Below, one piece after another: positions 1-8,275 of a stretch of DNA of 64,000 nt (its first letter is position 1; each line of letters begins with the position of its first letter). Under the pieces are notes generated by a model that saw only the letters and a list, made by a program, of their open reading frames with translations, ran no database searches and had not been told where the DNA came from. The DNA comes from Candidatus Odyssella thessalonicensis L13. GTDB taxonomy: Bacteria; Pseudomonadota; Alphaproteobacteria; Paracaedibacterales; Paracaedibacteraceae. The position numbers and the translations under genes are program-made. The DNA is taken from assembly GCF_000190415.1 (NCBI RefSeq), contig NZ_AEWF01000008.1:17739-81738 (forward strand), given 5' to 3'.

Positions 1-156
1 GGTCGACGTTTCTCGAAAGAGGAGATAATAAGGGATTATTATCCGCTCAGAGAAAATGTAAATAAATTTATCAGTTCCGCAATGTTTGATTTCCACATTA
101 AGCGCGAGGAAGCACGCTTATTATATGAAGCATTTAGGGACGAAGAACCTATATAG
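1..156 (+). CDS. C-terminal end of an unidentified protein, cut by the window edge
   Basis: The frame starting at base 1 is open for 51 codons and ends at a TAG at 154-156. It is rich in charged residues (Lys-Glu-Glu, Arg-Glu-Glu-Ala-Arg) and looks like normal coding sequence, predicted mostly helical. The start lies outside the window. I do not recognise the family and assign no function. A Tn3-family inverted repeat begins 180 bases downstream, so this gene is the last resident gene before a transposon scar. Confidence 0.5.
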   Translation, partial: GRRFSKEEIIRDYYPLRENVNKFISSAMFDFHIKREEARLLYEAFRDEEPI

Positions 157-335
157 AAAACTTGTTCCTAGCTCTGTCAAATTAATTAATAGAGAATATA
201 TTAAGGTTAAGAAATAAAGTAAATCTATGATATGTGCAGCGATTTAAAAGCTTTACAAAATATGGTAATCATATTTTATGAGAAAATATATTACCCTTTC
301 AATTAAGTTCGCCTGCTCGCTGGGAAAATAGTATA

Positions 336-373
336 GGGGTAGTTTGCGGCAAAGTGCAGGGAACTGCGTTAAG
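336..373. repeat. 38-bp terminal inverted repeat of a Tn3-family transposon
   Basis: The 38 bases start with GGGG and end with GTTAAG, the length and terminal pattern of Tn3-family ends. They lie 10 bases beyond the stop codon of a Tn3-type transposase C-terminus, which is where such a repeat belongs. The partner repeat was not found in the window, so only one end of the transposon remains. Confidence 0.65.
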
Positions 374-382
374 GGTAAATAC

Positions 383-628
383 TCACCATCTATAGTACCC
401 TGTAAGGATGATATGCTCCCATCCAAGAGGCGAGAGATGTGCCAATTGCTCCGGGGTTATGGTTATTCCATTCTGTCTCATACCATAAACGATATGACCT
501 AGATGTTTAGTGTTCCAATAGATGATGATAGCAGCAAGCAAGTTAAGATGCATCATTCGTAAATGCTGGTTTTCTGATGTGCGGTCAGTAATTTCACCTC
601 TACGGTTAAAGTTTAAGGCTCTTTTAAG
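383..628 (-). pseudogene. tnpA: Tn3-family transposase, C-terminal fragment
   Basis: The minus strand encodes about 80 residues ending in a typical Tn3 TnpA tail: an RRGEITDRTSENQHLRMMHL segment, then a helix with IYWNTKHL, then LSPLGWEHIILTGYYRW before the stop at 383-385. Tn3 transposases are about 1000 residues, so over 90% is missing. The reading frame is cut exactly at the IS6-like element that starts at 629. No remaining part of the gene is seen on the far side of that insertion, so the rest was lost after or during the insertion. It cannot be functional. Confidence 0.75.
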
Positions 629-1452
629 GGTTCCGTTGCAAATTGGGAAACAGGTTGGTTTAAGGCTGAAAGGTAAGATGATTTGGACGCAATTTAGGCG
701 TATACGTTAAAAAGTCGATTGAAAAATCGAACCTGATCCTGGAAGCTTTTTGTCAAATAAATTGTTTGCTCTTTAAGCATCATGGCCATGGCTTCAATGC
801 CTTTGAGCGTTCGGTTAGCCGTCTTAAACGATTGGAAGCCTAACATGGGCCGGGTACGGCGTTTGATACGCCGATGATCCTGTTCGATGATATTGTTGAG
901 ATATTTGATTTGCCTATGCTTGACGCGTTCATCCAGACGCCCTTCTTTTTTTAATTCTTCGATAGTTGTATGATAAGAAGAATGCTTATCAGTGGTAATA
1001 GATAAAGGCATATCCCTGCACTGTTTCAGCATTTTTTTAAAGAATCGCTTAGCAGCAGCTAGGTCCCGAGTATGAGCTAGCATAAAATCAACAGTGCGCC
1101 CATATTTATCGACGGCTCTATAAAGATACTTCCATTGGCCTTTGACTTTACATCCACCCTTAACGACCAAGCTGAAGGGCGAGCATTCCAACGTATCCTT
1201 TTCTCAAATTCGGGAGCGTAATGCTGGATCCAGCGGTAAATGGTTGTATGGTCAACCTTTATCCCCCTTTCACTGATCATTTCAGCTAATTGACGATAGC
1301 TAATGGGATAACGTAAGTACCAGCGCAGGCATTGCAAGATAACTTCGGGAAGGAAATGGCGATATCTAAACTCTTTGGGCTTCATCACACGGCTCATCTA
1401 TTGGGCAATCTCCCCTTAACCTAACAACTTCTCAAAAATTTGCAACGGAACC
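629..1452 (-). mobile_element. IS6-like insertion sequence, 824 bp, inactivated
   Basis: Perfect 14-bp terminal inverted repeats are visible: GGTTCCGTTGCAAA at 629 and its complement ending at 1452. The length (824 bp) and the single DDE transposase filling the element fit the IS6/IS26 family. The flanking 8-mers (cttttaag and gcaatgat) do not match, so there is no target duplication. This is expected if the element arrived by replicative cointegration or if flanks were later deleted. The transposase inside is broken. Confidence 0.85.
694..1397 (-). pseudogene. IS6-family transposase with internal deletion and frameshift
   Basis: The N-terminal part (minus strand, from the ATG at 1397) carries the helix-turn-helix and RWYLRYPISYRQLAEM segments typical of IS6 transposases. 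The C-terminal part, in another frame, carries TTDKHSSY and the IIEQDHRRIKRR block with the last catalytic Glu. The frames join near 1160-1190. Compared with the intact copy at 8872-9570, a short stretch covering the DETY motif (the first catalytic Asp of the DDE triad) has been deleted. That explains both the frameshift and loss of catalysis. The two copies are clearly homologous but diverged, so they were not produced by a recent duplication in this window. Confidence 0.85.
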
Positions 1453-1650
1453 GCAATGATTCTTCTCTTGAGGGAGACTAGCTTGATCCTTATCCTCTAA
1501 AGGGCTCCTCTTTAGATAATTACTCTTTATAAAAAGATAAACTTATGTTTCTTCTAATAATTTATAAGAATTTGTTATTAATTATGGCCCAGCAGCACCC
1601 TAACCTATATAATCTCCAAGATATGGGGGGAAGATATAGAGGAGGATAAG

Positions 1651-2469
1651 ATGAAATATTTTTATGACGGAAATCAAATTAGATATACTTTGGTATCTAC
1701 AAACGGTAACAGTGCACTGAATTGGCTGTTTATTCCGGGCGGAGCCGGCGCTGACTCAAGCTATTATAAAAGCTTAACCGATCACCTTCACTGTTCAGGA
1801 AACACTTGGTTGATTGACTTCCCCGGCAATGGTGACCATAAAATTCCTTTGGATAACTATGATCAATGGCTCTCCCTATTTATTCCGATGGTACAAAGTT
1901 TTACTAATCCTGTAGTTGTCGGCCATTCTTTTGGAGCAATGTTGCCTCTCCTGTTTAAAGAGTGCGAGAGCTTGCTGAAAGGAATGGTTATCCTTAATTC
2001 CGCCCCCTGCTTATGGCTTGAAGAAGCCGCCCGGTTTGCTCAAGAGCATAAGCTTCCAGATCTTACGGCCGAAATGAAAGAATTTATCAACCATCCATGT
2101 CAAGAGACCTTCAATAAGGCACTCGCCGCTTGTATGCCTTATTACTTCTGTCCTCACCATTTGGAAGCTGGAACACAGTGGCTTAAAAGCATTCCGTTTC
2201 CGTATAAGCCCGCTGTATGGTGGCTCAGAAAAGCTCACGAGATCTCTTATACCGCTCAATGGATTCCCAAGAAAGTTAAAACTTTAATTGTCGGAGCCGA
2301 ACTTGATGCCATTACCCCCTTCTCCCTTTATGAAAAAGACGCACGCTTTATGCGCTCCAATATCGAGAAAGCTTTTATTCAAGGAGCGGGTCATTATCCT
2401 TGGCTTGAAAAACCTCAAGAAGTGAGAGAGGCCTTTAAAAAGTTTGAGCAGAGTTTAATGCCCTCTTAA
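1651..2469 (+). CDS. alpha/beta-hydrolase fold protein
   Basis: This 272-residue cytoplasmic hydrolase shows all three catalytic elements of the family in order. The nucleophile elbow is GHSFG (Ser near residue 93), an acid is likely in the ELDAITP segment near residue 219, and the His is in GAGHYPW near residue 248. An oxyanion-hole-like IPGGAG lies near residue 28. There is no signal peptide. The start is well supported by a GAGGAGG ribosome site 4-10 bases upstream. The family covers esterases, lipases, dehalogenases and C-C hydrolases, and the sequence alone does not reveal the substrate. It stands alone between an IS scar and a transporter on the opposite strand, so it looks like cargo rather than part of an operon. 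Confidence 0.85.
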   Translation: MKYFYDGNQIRYTLVSTNGNSALNWLFIPGGAGADSSYYKSLTDHLHCSGNTWLIDFPGNGDHKIPLDNYDQWLSLFIPMVQSFTNPVVVGHSFGAMLPLLFKECESLLKGMVILNSAPCLWLEEAARFAQEHKLPDLTAEMKEFINHPCQETFNKALAACMPYYFCPHHLEAGTQWLKSIPFPYKPAVWWLRKAHEISYTAQWIPKKVKTLIVGAELDAITPFSLYEKDARFMRSNIEKAFIQGAGHYPWLEKPQEVREAFKKFEQSLMPS

Positions 2470-2710
2470 GAGACAACGATATCCTCGAGACAAAATTTCT
2501 CTCAGATTAGGATTCAAAGGCGTCGCCCCGAGGATAAGCCAGCGAGAATGCTGAGCTAACTTGGGGCTACCCTTTAAAATAGAGGCAGAGAAGCGTTAAG
2601 CTTCTCGACCAAGCGCCTGCCTTAGAGCAAGACACTTTTAGGCAACTTTCTTTGCAAAAGTAGCGGCCTCTCAACCCTTGCACGCTAAGGGCCAGGTGAA
2701 GCTTAGAAAT

Positions 2711-3601
2711 TTACTTTCTGAATGAGCACCAGAAAAGCTTTTTTGGCAGCCTCATCATGGGTGCGCCTCCCTTATAAAAGGTGGCCCACAAAGTCATCGG
2801 CAAAATAAGGAGCGCCCCAAATATTGTAGTACTTTCGGGGACTTCCTGAAAAAAGATAAATCCTAAAGTGCTTGCCAGCAAAGGCTCAAAGTAACGATAA
2901 GGAGCCAACGCTGATGCCTCCACAAACTTGAAAGCTTGCAAAATACAATAAATGATCAGATTTGCACCCAACCCTAAAACAAAGAGAAGGACCAGTTGAG
3001 AAAACGACGGTGTCTTCCAAACAAAGTAGGTTGGCACGGCACTCAATAAAGCCGTGATCAAAGCTGAAAAGAAAAGCATTGAAATCATCGACTCTTTCCG
3101 GACAACCTTTTTATTGATCACATCGAGAAGGGCAAACAAGAAGGAAGCGGCGATTAAAGTAAGGGAGATCCATGAGAAATTCTGAACTGAGGGAACAGCA
3201 ATAACAGCTACACCTAAAAAGCCCCCAATTGTTGCGAGCCAGCGGCAGGAAGTAACCTTTTCTTTAAGAAAGAAATAGGCTAAAGGCAGAGTAAATAGCG
3301 GAATTGTAAAGCCTAAGAGAGAGGCCACAGACAAAGGAACCACTTGAATGCCATAACACCAGAGGCTGATGCCCGAGAAAAGGAGACCGCCGCGCAGGAG
3401 ATGAAGACGTAAATTTGGCCGCTCTAAAACGCTGACAGCGGGCAGGAGAGATAAAGCGCCAAACAAGAATCTAAAGAAAACAATCTCTAAAGCTGGGAGT
3501 GCATGACCTAAGGATTTCATAATGAGATCATTAAGACTGCTCACGACTAAACTTAATAGAAACCAGAAAATTCCATAGAGGGGCGATGGGTGCGACTGCA
3601 T
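2711..3601 (-). CDS. EamA/DMT-superfamily inner-membrane transporter
   Basis: The protein has 296 residues with about ten evenly spaced hydrophobic segments in two halves of five, the usual EamA (drug/metabolite transporter) architecture. An FFRFLFGALSLLP segment near residue 43 and a second-half counterpart near residue 230 (YRYFEPLLASTLGF) match the repeated EamA half-domains. Rickettsiales homologues include S-adenosylmethionine and other metabolite carriers, so uptake of a host metabolite is possible but not shown. The start is supported by AAAGGA just upstream on the minus strand. It is convergent with the hydrolase gene at 1651-2469. Confidence 0.85.
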   Translation of the reverse strand: MQSHPSPLYGIFWFLLSLVVSSLNDLIMKSLGHALPALEIVFFRFLFGALSLLPAVSVLERPNLRLHLLRGGLLFSGISLWCYGIQVVPLSVASLLGFTIPLFTLPLAYFFLKEKVTSCRWLATIGGFLGVAVIAVPSVQNFSWISLTLIAASFLFALLDVINKKVVRKESMISMLFFSALITALLSAVPTYFVWKTPSFSQLVLLFVLGLGANLIIYCILQAFKFVEASALAPYRYFEPLLASTLGFIFFQEVPESTTIFGALLILPMTLWATFYKGGAPMMRLPKKLFWCSFRK

Positions 3602-4220
3602 AATGGTCCTTTCTTCACAAATTCATCTTTACTAAAAGCTGGGTTCCATTACCAAGTGGATAAAATCCTAGCCGAACGGATCTCTCAGCATCACTACTAT
3701 GTCTTGCCTCCCTGCCCGGTCCTATGCAAAAGCTTTGCTGTTACTTAACCAATTCAGAATGAAGTTAGTAATCTCAAGAATAAGGTGAAAGATTTACTAC
3801 CAACAATTAAGGCAATATTTAATTTTATCCACTTAATCCCTGGAGTACGTCAATTAAAAGGCATGCAAAAATATGCCCATGAATATGAGAAAGTACAAGG
3901 ATAATAAAATAATTATTAAAGTTAAATAATATTAGTGCGATAAGGTGGTATTATTTTTAACCTAGTCAAAAGGATTACTTATTATTATATTAGAATAAAT
4001 TTGAATGGAAAATGAGACTTCATCATGCAGACGATTTTTTTTAAATTAGGACGCTATTTAGAGCTTTATCCGCCCGCTGCCCCACATGAGTATTATAAAA
4101 TAACTTACAGGGGCTTATTCATTTAAAATGATTAACCGTTTGTCGTTTTCTATCTCTACTCTAACTAGAGAGTATGTTATAACTTTATCAAAATTAAGTT
4201 AATAAATTAAAATTCTTCTT
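3602..4220. other. intergenic region with one possible gene remnant
   Basis: Apart from the fragment at 3749-3904 I see no intact gene, RNA gene or clear repeat in these 619 bases. The right half is very AT-rich and probably contains the promoter for the RadC-like gene at 4221, but I cannot pick one convincing -35/-10 pair. Confidence 0.5.
3749..3904 (+). pseudogene. possible C-terminal fragment of a coiled-coil plasmid protein
   Basis: This open stretch follows an in-frame stop and ends at TAA 3902-3904. It encodes 51 residues with a coiled-coil pattern (NEVSNLKNKVKDLLPTIKAI) followed by FIHLIPGVRQLKGM and a charged tail. The composition is protein-like, but there is no start codon with a ribosome site. 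It resembles the C-terminal coiled coils of plasmid mobilisation proteins only in style. I would not name it, and it may be chance. Confidence 0.3.
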
Positions 4221-4931
4221 ATGATTCATAATCTTTATCATCTACCAACTCCTCCACAAGAAAATCACCGAACCCGTCTAAAAGACAAGCTTAGGCAAGG
4301 ACCGGCAGACATCTTAACAGATTTTGAGCTGGTAGAGCTTATGCTTTATCAAGTTCACAATGGCTTTGATGTCCGGCCCCTTGCTAAAGCTTTATTAGAG
4401 AGATTTGGGGGTCTTAATCATCTTTTAAAAGCAAGTCCGGAAGAATTAGGGGAAGTCCCCGGGATAAGTCGGTCGTTAATATTTTATTTAGAGATAACTC
4501 AGGCATTATTTGAGAGATTAATGAAGAATAACAGAAAGAAGGGACACCCTCAGACTTTAAACTCTTCAAAGGTTATTTACCACTACCTCCAAACCAACAA
4601 GCATTTTTCGACTCCGAACCGCCTCCATGTATTATATCTGTACTCTGATCAAACATTAGCGTTTCATGATTATGAGAACTTGTCAGACCAAGGGGATTAT
4701 ACAATAACTGCTAACGAACTTATCAAGCGCGGACTTATTAAAACTACCACAAGGATCATCTTAGTCACTCATATTACCTCAGTTTTCAATTTTCCAGCGG
4801 CGTCACAGCTGGAATTCACAAAAACAGTAAAAGAGATCGGCGCTGCTTTTAGCATCAAAATTGATGATCATATTCTCTGGGATCAAAAAGGAATGCATTC
4901 CTTAAAAGAGCTAGCCTTCTATTTTGATTAA
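4221..4931 (+). CDS. RadC-like protein with degenerate JAMM motif
   Basis: At 236 residues it matches RadC/DUF2466 proteins in length. The N-terminal half has the UPF0758 pattern: DILTDFELVELMLY, then LLERFGGLNHLLKASPEEL, then the helix-hairpin-helix VPGIS. The C-terminal half has the family's strand order, but the metalloprotease motif HNHPSGD is replaced by HITSVFN. The following S-x-x-D segment reads SQLEFT, so two of the metal ligands are missing and a JAMM hydrolase activity is unlikely. RadC itself has no settled function in DNA repair. The start is chosen as the first ATG after an AT-rich leader; ribosome-site support is weak (TTCTTCTT upstream). Confidence 0.75.
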   Translation: MIHNLYHLPTPPQENHRTRLKDKLRQGPADILTDFELVELMLYQVHNGFDVRPLAKALLERFGGLNHLLKASPEELGEVPGISRSLIFYLEITQALFERLMKNNRKKGHPQTLNSSKVIYHYLQTNKHFSTPNRLHVLYLYSDQTLAFHDYENLSDQGDYTITANELIKRGLIKTTTRIILVTHITSVFNFPAASQLEFTKTVKEIGAAFSIKIDDHILWDQKGMHSLKELAFYFD

Positions 4932-5278
4932 TGTGTAGAGATTATTGGACAGGATTTAAAATCAGTTCCGCCAATAAAAAATTGTGAGTTCATGCTCCTC
5001 AAAAAAAGACTTGAAAACCGTTTCGTGCTTTCCTATCTTTGAAATATAAGCTTCTTAGGTCTTCTCCTTCAGCTTCTAAGCCCCTCCTCCGGCTTTTTCC
5101 TTATCAGAGCTTCACAAATTCAACCTAGAATTCTAATTCTATAATAAAATACTTAATATAAAATATTTTATTAAATTATTTATTACGTTTTTTACTTGAT
5201 GGGCATTTAATGCCTTTCTGAAATATTGAATCTCTATTTATCATCCTTATATCTTGGATGAAACCAAAGGAGATCAAT
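4932..5278. other. upstream region of the luxI gene
   Basis: No gene is seen in these 347 bases. The last 130 bases are extremely AT-rich and include two small inverted repeats: TAAAATATTTTA near 5158 and GGCAT-TTA-ATGCC near 5202. Either could be an operator for luxI regulation, but neither matches a lux/tra box well enough to be called one. Confidence 0.4.
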
Positions 5279-5872
5279 ATGTTAGTTCATTTAACCCCTA
5301 ATTCATTTAAAGATCACCCAGAGATGGTGGCTGAGTATCAACGTGTTCGGAAAGTGATTTTTCATGATCGCCTTAACTGGGATGTTCAATTGGACGGTGA
5401 TCGAGAAGTTGACGAGTTTGACTCTGAGTACAGCCATTACCTCCTCACACTTCAAGATAATAATGTGATCGGAGGAGTTCGTTTAACCCCCTCCTTTTTC
5501 CCCAACCTTACCTATGAGATTTTTGAGAAGTTCTTCCCTGAAGGCATCTCGGTTGAACGCTCGATGACTCTTCTCGAGACAAGCCGTTTTGGTCTGGTCT
5601 TTACCGATAATGGATCAGGCAAAACCCTCCGCTCTCACACCTTCGATTTATTTACCGGTATGGTCAAGTTTGCCCTTGATTATGGATATGAAAGTATCAT
5701 TACCGTGGTGGATGTGCGCATGGAGCGAACATTACGGCTAGCAGGATGGCCCCTTCAACGGATCACAGAAGTGGTACAAATCGGGGAGACTAAGACTGTC
5801 ATTGGACTTCTTCCTATCTCTCAGGAGATCCACGATAGCCTTAAAGCTAAAGCCGAAAGCAACAGTGAGTAA
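5279..5872 (+). CDS. luxI: LuxI-family acyl-homoserine-lactone synthase
   Basis: The protein has 197 residues from the preferred ATG at 5279, which follows AAAGGAGA at a good distance; an ATG 21 bases earlier lacks a ribosome site. All the invariant residues of LuxI synthases can be placed: Arg24, Phe28, Trp34, Asp45, Asp48, Arg68, Glu100 and Arg103 (in LLETSRF). The enzyme should make an N-acyl-homoserine lactone from S-adenosylmethionine and an acyl carrier; the acyl chain cannot be read from sequence. A LuxR-type binding protein is encoded convergently 290 bases away. A quorum signal gene on a transfer plasmid recalls the Ti plasmid traI/traR control of conjugation, but here the matching activator is not intact. 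Confidence 0.93.
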   Translation: MLVHLTPNSFKDHPEMVAEYQRVRKVIFHDRLNWDVQLDGDREVDEFDSEYSHYLLTLQDNNVIGGVRLTPSFFPNLTYEIFEKFFPEGISVERSMTLLETSRFGLVFTDNGSGKTLRSHTFDLFTGMVKFALDYGYESIITVVDVRMERTLRLAGWPLQRITEVVQIGETKTVIGLLPISQEIHDSLKAKAESNSE

Positions 5873-5884
5873 GCAAATCTCTAA

Positions 5885-5911
5885 AAAGCTCACTTCAATT
5901 CTGTGAGCTTT
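5885..5911. terminator. hairpin just after luxI
   Basis: AAAGCTCAC and GTGAGCTTT form a perfect 9-bp stem around a 9-base loop, 12 bases after the luxI stop. There is no T-run, so it could be a weak terminator or an RNA-stabilising 3' hairpin. Confidence 0.45.
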
Positions 5912-5992
5912 CCAAATGTCCTGTTAAGTTTTATCTGTTCTCTATCTCAAGGGCTTCGTGGAGCGTTATTCCCTTCTCCTATAAGAAGCTCT

Positions 5993-6055
5993 CAGAATTT
6001 CTTTTTTCCCTTACTTCCCTTTTACAACGGGAAGAAAGAAATTCTGCCTTTTTCA
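5993..6055 (+). terminator. rho-independent terminator between luxI and the luxR-like gene
   Basis: CAGAATTTCTTTTTTCCC (5993-6010) pairs with GGGAAGAAAGAAATTCTG (6029-6046) over 18 positions with a single mismatch, followed by CCTTTTTC. The position between two convergent genes fits a terminator, and the A-rich left side could let it work in both directions. Confidence 0.7.
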
Positions 6056-6158
6056 TTATTAATTTAGCTTCCTCCTCGGGTAGAAATACAGATCAATAAA
6101 CCAACAGCTCTCCCTCCTAACCCCCTCTTATAATAATCGAGCAAGATATTTTTCTTAA

Positions 6159-6875
6159 TTAGAACAAACGACGCAATAGCTTAACTTGGGTTTCTAAAAC
6201 GGCAAGAGATTCAATCAGCTTTTCCTGATATAGCGGATCTAAAGGTTTTAAGGGAGTCGATTTTTCATAAGATAATAGATAGAACCCCAAACTTTGCAGA
6301 AAGGCCCCTAAGCTAAATATTTGGTGATCATTAAAGTTGTAATCAGGGTTAAAAGTCACCGTAAAGACGCCATAGCACTGACGCCCTAAAGCAAGAGGTA
6401 TGGTTAATCCTTTAACAATATCATACTCTGTTGAGTATTTCAGAACATGATTCAAATTCTGGTCTAGAGGAATAGCTGGAAGATCGGAATTGATGTACCC
6501 CCAACAGAAAGGTTGCAATTTATGGCACCCTTTCACTAGCACCGGATCGATCAGAATAATCTCCTTATCAAAATACTCTTTTAGCCATGACATCGGATAA
6601 TTAGTCAAAAGCTCTTCATCTGTAAGCTTATAATTTAACAAGGAAAGACCATAACCGGGTTCATAATACTCTGGGTCATAAAAGATATCCCTTTCTGGAT
6701 AAAAATATACACTGAAGTATTGACAGGGCAGCCCTTCAAGAAGAGAAGCAATAAAACCTGCTGAGGGTTTAATCAAACCCTCTCGCCCGTTTTTAAGCAA
6801 ATCTGATTTTTGTGCCAACTTTATAGTCGGGTTTTGGGGAGCTTCTAAGGAGGATTTTTTCATTATTATTGCCAA
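6159..6875 (-). CDS. LuxR-type autoinducer-binding protein without a DNA-binding domain
   Basis: The 238-residue product contains a full autoinducer-binding domain. Residues corresponding to TraR Trp57, Tyr61, Asp70, Pro71 and Trp85 are visible in the run YPMSWLKEYF, then LIDPVLV, then FCWGY, and the conserved Gly lies in the VKGLTIPLALG segment. After the domain there are only about 40 residues (ending LETQVKLLRRLF) and no GerE helix-turn-helix. No HTH coding is seen in other frames downstream. It should bind signal but not DNA, like the truncated antagonist TrlR of Ti plasmids. The annotated ATG overlaps the upstream lipoprotein gene by 83 bases. A TTG touching that gene's stop codon is an alternative start that would keep the binding domain. 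Confidence 0.82.
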   Translation of the reverse strand: MAIIMKKSSLEAPQNPTIKLAQKSDLLKNGREGLIKPSAGFIASLLEGLPCQYFSVYFYPERDIFYDPEYYEPGYGLSLLNYKLTDEELLTNYPMSWLKEYFDKEIILIDPVLVKGCHKLQPFCWGYINSDLPAIPLDQNLNHVLKYSTEYDIVKGLTIPLALGRQCYGVFTVTFNPDYNFNDHQIFSLGAFLQSLGFYLLSYEKSTPLKPLDPLYQEKLIESLAVLETQVKLLRRLF

Positions 6876-6999
6876 TTAAAAGGTAATCGATCTTTCCATC
6901 CGCTTTCGGGGTTATTTGAGCAATTGAGTATTCAGGAATTCGGGTTTGGCAGCTTGAGAGAAGAAAGCCTATAAAAAGAAGACTTATAGCTTTAAGCAT
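6793..6999 (-). CDS. small outer- or inner-membrane lipoprotein
   Basis: The 68-residue product starts with a signal sequence ending in a clear lipobox, LLSSC, with the modified Cys at residue 16 or 17. The mature part is about 50 residues, with alternating strands and a C-terminal PDYKVGTKIRFA, and belongs to no family I recognise. It lies directly upstream of, and overlaps, the LuxR-like gene on the same strand, so the two are probably co-transcribed. A role linked to signal sensing is possible only by association. Confidence 0.6.
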   Translation of the reverse strand: MLKAISLLFIGFLLSSCQTRIPEYSIAQITPKADGKIDYLLIGNNNEKILLRSSPKPDYKVGTKIRFA

Positions 7000-7306
7000 T
7001 ATGGGCCTACAAGGACGTTTAAGCTTCTGCCGATCAGAATTTGATGACCTAAATCGTAAGAAAGCGGTTTTGTTATTATGTGTTCTAGCTAAGATAAATA
7101 CTAAAAAGTAAGCTTTTTATCCACAAAATTCTTAAACAAGTAGCTTGCTTGGTTCAGAGATTTAAAAAATTGTTCTTCTGGGAGCGCTCATTTTGTAATT
7201 TTGTCATGCGTTATGACATAAAAGCATGCTTAACATTAATACACTATTTTGCAGTTCCTCGTATCTCTGATAAATTGTAAAAGTTACAACTTAAGAGGGA
7301 ATGATC
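7000..7306. other. divergent promoter region, lipoprotein/HU
   Basis: No gene is seen. The region separates the minus-strand lipoprotein gene from the plus-strand HU gene and should hold both promoters. I see no operator-like repeat. Confidence 0.4.
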
Positions 7307-7579
7307 ATGAATAAAACTGATCTCATTAAAACAGTTTCTGAACAATGCAATCTACCACAGAGCAATGTAAACCAAGTTTTTGATGCTATCTTAGCAACGG
7401 TTACAGCTAGCCTTAAGAAAAAGGAAGAAGTTAATCTGCCAGGCTTTGGTAAATTTAAGGTGACTGAAAGAGCTGCTCGTAAAGGACGCAACCCCCAAAC
7501 AGGACAGGAGATTACTATTGCTGCCTCAAAGTCCCCTTCCTTTTCTGCCGGTAAAGCGCTTAAAGACGCTGTAAACTAA
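7307..7579 (+). CDS. hup: HU/IHF-family DNA-binding protein
   Basis: The 90-residue protein starts MNKTDLI like bacterial HU. It contains the family core VNLPGFGKFKV and the RKGRNPQTGQEI arm that contacts the DNA minor groove, then a C-terminal helix ending in a basic-poor LKDAVN. The ATG at 7307 is preferred over 7301 because it matches HU N-termini and follows AAGAGGGA at the right distance. HU bends and compacts DNA and assists replication initiation and transposition. Plasmid-borne copies often act as nucleoid stealth proteins. Confidence 0.95.
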   Translation: MNKTDLIKTVSEQCNLPQSNVNQVFDAILATVTASLKKKEEVNLPGFGKFKVTERAARKGRNPQTGQEITIAASKSPSFSAGKALKDAVN

Positions 7580-7914
7580 GTGATAAGCGGCTTTTTAGTC
7601 GCCTTCTCAATCAGGCTTGATGAAATAATATCTTATTATTGTCACATTTTCCTGTGGATGCCTGGCATTTGGGTTTAATCATATTTTTCACCACTTCTTC
7701 TATGGCCTTACCATAAGTTATGGTTTGATCAAGGATAATTTTTCAGGGGGCTACGATTTCATTATGGGGAAAATTATACTTCTTAGAAGAAACAATTCTA
7801 AAGAATGCAAATAATGGGTTGGAATATAGGCAGCTTGGCAGCCCTATGTTCAATTTTATAATCAACATATAAATAAGTCATTGACTTACTAAGCCATTGA
7901 CCTATATTTAATAT
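7580..7914. other. intergenic, no feature seen
   Basis: 335 bases without a convincing gene. The AT-rich last 60 bases before 7915 probably carry the toxin-antitoxin promoter. Confidence 0.4.
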
Positions 7915-8274
7915 ATGAAGCATGATGATACAGATTTCAATTTGGTAACTATTGTTGAAACTTCGTTTTTCATCAAAGAAGCCAAGAAGTTAATCCAAGA
8001 AGATGAGCTTGGTAATTTGAAAGATTATTTAGCTATGAATCCAGAAGTAGGTGATATAATTCCTGGACTAAGAGGGATTCGCAAACTTAGATGGCAAGCT
8101 AATCAAAAAGGCAAGAAAGGTGGAGCGCGTATTATCTACTTCTTTTATAACTTTAATATGCCGCTTTTTCTTCTGGATATTTATTCCAAATCAAGAAAGG
8201 AAGATTTATCTCCTTCTGATAAGAAAGAACTAAATTGCTTGATTGATGAGCTGACTAATGAGTATGGAGTTTGA
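7915..8274 (+). CDS. RelE/HigB-like toxin
   Basis: The 119-residue protein fits RelE/HigB toxins, with the segment PGLRGIRKLRWQ, then GGARIIYFFYN, then FLLDIYSKSRKEDLS that forms the RelE core strands. The conserved basic residues and the late Tyr/Lys (IYSKSRK) match family positions. It should be an mRNA interferase that cuts translated mRNA. It is encoded before its antitoxin, the reversed order typical of higBA-like pairs, and the next gene begins two bases after its stop. No strong ribosome site precedes the ATG, consistent with low toxin expression. Confidence 0.8.
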   Translation: MKHDDTDFNLVTIVETSFFIKEAKKLIQEDELGNLKDYLAMNPEVGDIIPGLRGIRKLRWQANQKGKKGGARIIYFFYNFNMPLFLLDIYSKSRKEDLSPSDKKELNCLIDELTNEYGV

Positions 8275-8275
8275 T

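Noticed and set aside
522..710. Open frame of 62 codons on the plus strand across the IS6 left end
   Set aside because: It crosses the Tn3 fragment and the IS end in a frame that matches neither and has no ribosome site. It is an artefact of the inverted repeat.
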